Shown piece by piece: positions 56,746 through 64,000 of a stretch of 64,000 nucleotides of DNA. Within the stretch, counting starts at the first letter, position 1. Each line of letters opens with the position of its first letter. This DNA comes from Durusdinium trenchii (Eukaryota; Sar; Dinophyceae; Suessiales; Symbiodiniaceae). The stretch lies in the NCBI GenBank assembly GCA_963970005.1, contig CAXAMN010004047.1, positions 71,847-135,846 of the forward strand. The letters run 5' to 3'. The position numbers and the translations under genes are program-made. The notes beneath the pieces were generated by a model. That model had not been told where the DNA came from, did not search any database, and saw only the letters and a list, made by a program, of their open reading frames with translations.

Positions 56746-57484
56746 CCACCGGGACCGTACCGGGCGGGACCCGGACGTTGGCCGTTCAACTCCAGAGCCA
56801 CGCCACAGAAGGCGCGCGAGGAAGTGCCCGGCTCCAGCCTTGGTGGAGCAGAACTGCCCGGTGGAGCTGCGAATCCACGTGGTATTTTGGATTGATTTGT
56901 TCTGAAATGCTGCTAGAAGCACATGGAAACTATGGCATCTTAGCCGGAACTCACTTTGAATTCATGTCTGACTTCATGAGAATTTATACAAGTTGGCTGG
57001 CGTTGGTTCCGTTGCATCAACCTTAACGAAGTCCACCAGCTAGTTCGAACTATTTTGACATGTCAGCTGCTCCAGCATACCCTCAAGCGTGACACCCAGT
57101 GATATGGTATGATATGATGCTGTAACACAGACCGCAGGCACCTAAAGTGGGTGTGTCTCTTTCTGGTTGTGTAGTAAACCGCAAAAGGTCCTAACTCCAC
57201 CTTGGAGGACCAGGTTTCTTCTTTCCATCTCTCAGGTTCCGATCTGCCACGAACCATGCATCATCATGCACGCTATAATTCTGCCTTCTCTGCCTTCTCG
57301 CGATCGCTAGATGTCTCATCTAAGCAGAAAGGTCCCAACACACTCCCTGGAGGTTAGGGACAGCTTTGAATTAATTCGTACACTCCCTGGAAAGCATGGT
57401 GACGTGGATGGCAGTTCACCCTCGAGCCCGAAAAACGCATGTGGTCATCCAAAGACCAAAGCAGGTGGTCCAATTCTTAAAGCA

Positions 57485-57552
57485 ATAAGGTAGCTAAGGG
57501 GCATCGCTACTAGTAACAAGAAGCTACTAGTAACAAGTGCATCGCTACTAGA
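57485..57552. repeat. Composite CTACTAGTAACAAG repeat
   Basis: GGGGCATCGCTACTAGTAAC, AAGAAGCTACTAGTAACAAG and GCATCGCTACTAG in a row; related to 32913-32990 and to the RLEAIAI-type repeat. Confidence 0.75.
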
Positions 57553-57559
57553 TCTTCTT

Positions 57560-60500
57560 CCACGTGAAGTGATCTCTGACCGCGCCATGGCACACGCGGA
57601 TTTCCCAATAAGCACAATCCTGCTCCACCACGCAGTTGGCCAGCCTTGGAGCTCAAGAACTGCGGTCAAAATTGATCCATCGGACGAAATTGGAGAAAAC
57701 AAGGTTATATGTAGGATAATTAGACGCTGATGAAACATATCCTATATACACCATGCTAAAGAAAGGAAACAGAACTGTAGTGTCACGGATAAACGGTTCA
57801 ACATGTTTTTCCATCTGCCACGGAAGGAGATCCTTCTGTGGCTCGTAACCTCCAGTGCCGCCCCGACGCGTTAAGTGGCCCAAGGCACGCCACACCGTGG
57901 CCAGTGACCAGAAGTCCAGAGTGGTCAGATGTCACCTGCAGATGTTGTTCACCAACAGGTCGGGGATGGTTGGTCATTTATTACAAGTTTTTTCTCCTGA
58001 GGTCCCAAGCCCATCCTGCCCAGAATTGCTTAAATCAAACAATAATAGCCAATTTATACATGTTGGATCATGTTGGGTTGGAATCCTGTTTGTGGTGAAG
58101 CAGAATCGCATCGATCTCTTTGCTTTTCCTGAGAGTCATGACTCATGACTGATTTTTCACCCCGGCCCGGAGGCGCTTGTGGAAAACAAACGACCAGGTA
58201 GCGTGGACGACACATGAGCTTTGACCTGTCTTCGACTCAGATCCCCACCGGTCGATCCACTGCGCTTTCTGCAACCGGACGCCCATGGTGATGATCGATC
58301 CAAGGAGGATCCGATCGGACCGAGATCTTAGACACCCAGCTGGGCAATGGGGCATTCTGTATGAGCAGGATAGATCTTAGACACCATGGAGACCTTGGAG
58401 ATCTTAGACACCGAGCTCATGGGGCAATGGGGCATCTTGTCGACTCCAATGGGCCAATTGTAGACGAGGCAAATCGCATAGAACCACCCACCAAGTCCCG
58501 GCGGGCCTTCACTTGCCCCCCGCGCTTGCCGATCTGGAGCTTGGGCGGAGGAACCTCATTCGCCCCAACGGGTTGCGGCGGTGCCAGGAGGATCTAAAGT
58601 GATCTAAATACGTTTCGGAGCACTGGGAGTCCTATAGAGATAAGTTGTGACTGCAACCCAACAAAATCAGATCGTCCGGAAACATCTCATTTTGGCCTCA
58701 AATTGATGTCTGCTGTCCTTCCCGAAAGGTGGCTCTACAGCCAAGAGCCTCTGAGATTGTGACCAGTGGCGCATCTTCATCTTCAGCCTGAAACCGGTGC
58801 AGGGTGAAGAAACCCAGTTGTAGGGTAGTATGTTGGCGAATAGTTTTCACACATATATATTATATGTGCGATCGACGGCATTTATTTGGTACTTATAGCC
58901 TACTTATAGCTCAAATATACTATCTCTTATGTGGGGGTCCTATCTTGTTTAGACTACTTAATAGCAGGAGGTCATGTCACAGTATCTCGTTCAGCCTACT
59001 TTAGTAGCAGATCACATGTTTTCACATCATGATCATTAGCCTCGATTCAGACAGCGAACAAAGCACGCTGAATCGAATTCATCGATGGATTCCGCCAAAG
59101 AACACGAAGACCAATCTTGGGCGGTCACATGTTATGCAGTTCTTTCATGGCCAAGTTCATGGCCAACCCAGTCGTGCCAGGTGTCTGACCACAGTCCGAA
59201 GCAGCTTTCAACCAGCAAAAAACAAGTTGACGTCCATTTTTCGGAACTTCAATCCTCCCGTGCTGATCTGCAGCTTCTCTGAGTTGCCCCTGCCCTGGGT
59301 GGGCAGCAGCAACACAGCGAGCCTCACCGGACGACGCGACGACCGGTCAGACGGAGTCGGGACCGGCTGAAGAGCTCCGATCGAACGAGCCGAAAAGCGA
59401 TTCTCTTCGTCTGAGGCGAAGACCAGTGTTTTAAGAGTCATAAGTCTTACCTGTCTCTTTAGAAACAATAAGTCAATAGTAGTAATTGACTATTTGAGTC
59501 ATATAGTAGCAATTGACTCCAATTTGTGCCGATCGATTCACCGTTCTTTTTTTTTGGGGGGGGGCAGGTCGCCTGCTCATATGATTAGCTCTTACTTATT
59601 ATTGGTCTGCAATAATGACATAATGGTGGTCAAGATGTGGCCATGCCCAAACACTCCATGCCGCATTTGCCCGCATTTGCCATGTTTTTGAGGGGTCACT
59701 CTGCAACTCTGCAACTCTCTCCGTGGCCTTGCTCTGTTCGAAAGCCCCCAACTCCCCAGCTCTGCACTCGATGTTTCGTCTCGCTGGCCGCGCCTTGAGC
59801 ACCCATCACGGTGGCGACCCGGTGCGCGGTGGCCGGTCGCCGCACCGGAAAAACTGGGGGATCGTGGGTCGTGGGGTCGTGGGGTCGAGGGAGGATTCTG
59901 GGGGGAAACATCGGGGAAAAACAGGAAACTGACGGTCATGACCATTTCACAACTGATCTGACGGACCAAACCTTGATCCTTTCACGAATCAAACCTTTCA
60001 GTGATCTGCCTGGACAATGGGAACTGGAAAGAGAAGTAAACGTCGATGTCACGGGGCTCAGTACTGGTCGATGTCAGCGTCGGCACTGGGAAGCTCTTCT
60101 CACGCGCTTCTCACGCTGGAAAGCTGGAGAGCCGAAACCCACCAATAACGATGCTATGTCACTTCCGAAAGCAGGCTGAATCTCCAACCTCGAAAGCCGA
60201 AGCCGAAATCGATAAGCCTCGCCAAAGCCCGTGTGGTCACTCTGAGAAACGTCAAATAGCTGTCGACTGTCTGACGAGCAGACATTGCCGTGTCACCATG
60301 TCATCATGCATATCACTGAGAAAGGAAGATGGAGCACATCGGTGCAGAAGTTCTGCAAAGAAAGACTTTGCTGAGATGAGTCAATGACAGTGCAACCAAC
60401 AGGAGTTCCAAACGACTCGTGAAAAAACGTCGGTCCTGGAAACGCCCACTTAGTAGAAGATTCATGTTCATAGCTTCTATATTGGACCGTTCTTTCTGTC

Positions 60501-61170
60501 TTTGTTTCTTTCTTTCTTTCTTTCTTTCTATAGTACTTTGTTTTCAATAGCGATGGCCTCCAATAGCACCTCCTTGGGAGCGGCAGAAGCTATTGCGGCC
60601 TTTTCTCCTAGCAGCCTTTGGTGAAAGCGCCAGGGAGTCTTTGAGGCTGTACAGCTCGTGTTTGGTTTCTTCACCAGGGTTGTATTCTTTTTGGCCAGGC
60701 TTCACGGAAAGACCTTGGGACCTTCTTTGGGTGTTCAAGAAAGGGTTGGTCAGAAAGACAATCTGTCAAACTAAGGGTACAAAAACTCTAGACTCTACAA
60801 AGCACTGAACTCGTGATGTGTCCCACTTTTTCACACCGCCTGCCATCCAAACATCGCTTACAGCCAACCCTGATGAGTACCTGCTGGGCAAAACGTCAGC
60901 TTTCCCACATCTAAAGGATTCAACTGCATGCAGAATCCAACCTCATGACCTGGGCGCAGCATGGCGCAGCTAGACTCGCATTTCAACAAAGCTCAACTCA
61001 ACCATTTGTCTTTTTCGCACACACCTGGGAATTCGTAGACGGGAATCCAGATTCTGATCCTTACCCAGACACGACCCGTCTGGGACTGCCAGTCCGGACT
61101 GCCGCCCCACAGCCAGACCCCCAGTCAACCATCCCAACTGATCGGCAGTCCGTCCCAGACTCGTTGTGTC
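57560..61170. other. No gene supported
   Basis: Short frames without bias. Features seen: an AT-rich stretch with TA repeats at 58850-58990, a T8G9 run near 59545, one RLEAIAI-type unit at 60545-60566 (inverted) and a (TTTC)n tract at 60501-60529. Weakly coding-like plus-strand text occurs at 58440-58600 and 59725-59935. Confidence 0.35.
60501..60529. repeat. (TTTC)n microsatellite
   Basis: About six TTTC units. Confidence 0.95.
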
Positions 61171-61174
61171 TGGG

Positions 61175-63765
61175 AGATCTTTCGGGCTGTCTTCATCCCC
61201 CGAGATCCGCCACGCGTGGCGTTCGCGACGAACCGCTGGAAATCTCCGTGCCGGATGTGGTGTCCCCTCGACAGGCGAGTCGACACCCGCCTCAACAAGA
61301 GCAAGCCTTGCTGGAGGATTCAGATCCGCCTGTCGCGATTTCGAGGATTCAGAAGGTTGGTCTGAGAGGTTGGTGCTGTGTGTTTAAAGACACATAGCCG
61401 TGGGTTTCTTCCTCCCTGTGTTTCTTTCAAGGTTTTCTTAAGACGAAAAGAACTCCGGAGATAGAATTTTGGTTGACTGGAGTCGAACTCGAAATCCTCC
61501 TCAGCTCCGTGTCACCTGCAAGGAATCAGGCCAAAAATGGATCTTGTGCGGTTTTCGCGGTAAACCCATGGCCCTACTACGAACGGAGCGATCCCACGCT
61601 ATCTACGAACGGGGCTCCTGGCCTTACGAACGGAACAAGGTGCGCGACGAACGGGGGTTTTGAGCGGCTTTTGAGCGGCGAAGAAGTCCAGGCCTTCATG
61701 GTGCTTGTGAACTCCCATGGCCCATGGCAAACTGTGAACTCGACTTGGACCAGGCAAAGGCGGCTCTATACCCACCGTATTGGGCCCGATCCGAGGTGTT
61801 CCCATTCGGAGCCGCCCTTCCTTCTGAAGCTGCACAAGTAGCCCAAACGGATTCCTTCGGTCTTTGGGAGGTGGAAGCCTGTTTGAACCAGCCACTCGTC
61901 CCAACAGAAAACGAGTCTCGTCAAAGACCAAACCACCTCCTCTCCACGCTCTCCACACGCCGGTAGAGCCAGACCAAACACCTCCTCCTCCTCCACTTCA
62001 CCCGACCCGACCGCCTTCCAAGCGTTGCGCGCCCGCATGGATGTTCGACGACTGAGGCGCGTCGCTCCGGTGCGGGCGGGCGGTCAGAGCGGGGCCCGCC
62101 ACTGAACAGACTTCACCGGCGACGTGAAGAGACTCGGTACCGGCGATGTGAAAAATCAGCTCGTCTCTGAAGAGATCAGCGCCTTCGAAAAGATGGCCAG
62201 TAGTTCAGTGAAGGAGGGAGAGGGCGCACATGAGTTCCGTACGACCCAGCTTGGGGTGGGTGTTGTCGACCGATCCCGGTTTTGGACCATGCGGTTCGAC
62301 CTCTTGGGGGCCCACCTGCGAACACCGTCCTAGAGGGTGCTGGTTGACTACGCCGTTGAGAACGAACGCAGTAGGGCCCCTAGCCTTCCAAGACCAAACA
62401 TCACAAACGGTTCACCTGGTTTTGTGATCTAGAGTCCTAAGTAAAGCAATGATCATCATAGTGCTTGTTTGGCTAAAAGACCACTAAATCAATGGTGGTT
62501 GGAAGCTTATAGGGATTCTCTTCCCCAAGACAACCTGCACCATTACCATCCATTATCCATCCTGGAATCTTTCGGCAACCTCAACTACTGGGTGGGTGGT
62601 CTAAACATGTCTAAACCCTTCCCGAAAGCATTCGTCAACTGCCATGGGGGTTTAGGGTTCGTCATTCTCCAAGTACTCAGAACGTCTGTCCCACCTGGGA
62701 GTCGCCGAGGCGAGTCACTGGACTCTCATAGGGTCGAACAGTCAAAAAGTACACCCACAGGGTCGAACCTGAAAACTGGCCCTTTGGAAGACGATTCTCC
62801 TCTACAACATTAATGGTTTTCAAACGTTGTTTTTGCGTTTCAGGGTCCATGTGGGTCTCTTCCAGAGTGTGAAAGCACCCAGCCCAGCTACGCCCCCAGT
62901 AGCCCAGCGCAGCCCAGCGCACCATCGTAAGAGGGTCGATCAAACCTAAAATGAGAGAGTTGTGAAGGCGTTCGACAGAACAACACCTGGGACCTGTATC
63001 AAACCCATGCAGAACATCTTTTGAATTACCTTCACTGTCTTAACTGCAAATAGTTATATCCATCTTTTTGTTTCTTTTACGACCATCGGAGGGTTCATCA
63101 AAAGTAGAGCCCGCTTGCTCGGACGGTGAGACGACCGCTTTGCTGGTCGGTTGGGCGACCGCGGCTGGGGCTTTTTCGGCTGAGGAGAGGGCCATCCTCA
63201 ATCTTGTTGAGGATCATTCTGGCTACTTTGATGAAGACGTCTTCCACCTCCGCGTTTGTTTGGAAGAATCAACGCGGACGAGCTGGGCGTTTTTCAAAAG
63301 AAACATGCCAGAGAAACAGCGCGATCTAGTATTTGTTTGCGATTTTGCAATCTTTTGCCGGAATAGTTTATCTCCATACTCAATCTCAGTTCATCTGCCG
63401 CATGGCGCAAAGCTCCAGGGCTTCCGTTTTGGGGCTCCGCACCCCTTCACCAGTCAATGCACTGGTCTCGAGGAAGAGGATGTCTCGGCTTTTTCAAAAA
63501 AGTCACGCTGAAGCACCAAAGTCGAAAGCTCATTCGGAGTCTCTACAGAATCTTCCTGCAGCTATTTTTGTTCATGCAGCACATGCATGTGTGTTACTCC
63601 AACACCCCAAACAAGCGAGGCAGAATCCACGACGTCCTTCTACAATTCCGCACCAACTCAGGGGCCACACCATTCTCTTGTGCACAGCGGCTCGCTTCTA
63701 AGAAGGTCACTTCCTTGGGGCAGATGGCGCAGGTCCGGCTCAACATGGCTGAAGTCCGCTTCTGA
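61175..63765 (+). CDS. Plus-strand multi-exon gene, function unknown
   Basis: Four coding blocks on the plus strand. 61200-61352, before CAGAAG|GTTGGT: EPLEISVPDVVSPRQASRHP then PQQEQALLEDSDPPVAISR. 61715-61966: LDLDQAKAALYPPYWARSEV, FPFGAALPSEAAQVAQTDSF and GLWEVEACLNQPLVPTENES. About 63100-63350: GWATAAGAFSAEERAILNLV, EDHSGYFDEDVFHLRVCLEE and STRTSWAFFKRNMPEKQRDL. About 63540-63765: NKRGRIHDVLLQFRTNSGAT then QRLASKKVTSLGQMAQVRLN, ending at TGA 63763-63765. Possibly also 62690-62813 (SRRGESLDSHRVEQSK). The blocks are in different frames, so introns are needed; only the first donor is clear. I do not recognise the product. Confidence 0.5.
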
Positions 63766-64000
63766 TCCCGGACTCCAAAGCAAAAAATCGGATCCTGAGT
63801 GTTGGCAACAATATCGCACCACCATCTCAGGCAAACAATCGGATTTTCTCAGCAAAGGACCCGAGGGACACGCCCATTCCAGCTTTTGAGCCACCCGGCC
63901 CGCTTTTCCTTGAGGTCCACCTTGTTGCCTCGGGAATTGAAACAACGTGGACACATCGTGGCGGTAGCCAACAATACCAAACACCAAACATCGGACCGGG
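63766..64000. other. No gene supported
   Basis: Downstream of the last plus-strand block. An open minus-strand frame without clear bias covers it. Confidence 0.3.

Noticed and set aside
62677-62943. Minus-strand reading TLEETHMDPETQKQRLKTIN
   Set aside because: It is protein-like, but neighbouring blocks are plus strand and the plus reading (SRRGESLDSHRVEQSK) is equally good; left undecided.

Overview
This window looks like nuclear DNA of a dinoflagellate, most likely a Symbiodiniaceae alga. The reasons are: coding signal comes in many short exons with strongly G/C-ending codons; introns use GT, GC and probably GA donors with AG|G-type acceptors; one of the two long intact reading frames is intronless and carries a possible relic of the dinoflagellate spliced leader; two-box HMG genes stand in tandem; and a 21-bp repeat can be read as the heptapeptide RLEAIAI. 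I see no bacterial gene organisation, rRNA, tRNA or CRISPR. Everything here was read by eye, with no database search, so family names rest on motifs and many exons remain 'coding, function unknown'.

Layout. 0-6 kb: a minus-strand multi-exon gene of unknown function. 6.2-8.2 kb (minus): exons for the TGS and editing domains of a threonyl-tRNA synthetase. 10.5-13.4 kb (minus): two tandem five-exon HMG-box genes in a 1.79-kb duplicated unit, the best resolved genes here. 14-18 kb: scattered unassigned exons on both strands. 18.8-21.7 kb (minus): six exons of a GT1-type glycosyltransferase C-terminal domain, with matching splice phases at four of the five junctions (the first depends on a GA donor); an exon at 27.1 kb carries the matching N-terminal GTRGD motif. 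28-38 kb: isolated coding exons, mostly minus strand. 39.2-44.5 kb: a ~0.6-kb direct repeat flanks an intronless gene for a ~650-residue multi-pass membrane protein. 43-49 kb: decayed or unassigned coding pieces, an assembly gap and microsatellites. 49.5-55.4 kb (minus): a large gene with an internally duplicated exon. 56.4-63.8 kb: plus-strand exons.

Most confident genes from 2 to 55 kb are on the minus strand and those right of 56 kb are on the plus strand, which fits the one-directional gene clusters of dinoflagellates, with a divergent switch near 55.5-56.4 kb. Introns and spacers are full of small fold-back elements: three families are recognisable, one with at least six copies. The genes do not form a recognisable pathway, and I found no convincing new defence, biosynthetic or mobile system. 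The most unusual items are the GA-AG intron in both HMG genes, the intronless gene with a possible spliced-leader relic between direct repeats, the fold-back families, and several strongly codon-biased segments whose reading is broken or open on both strands.
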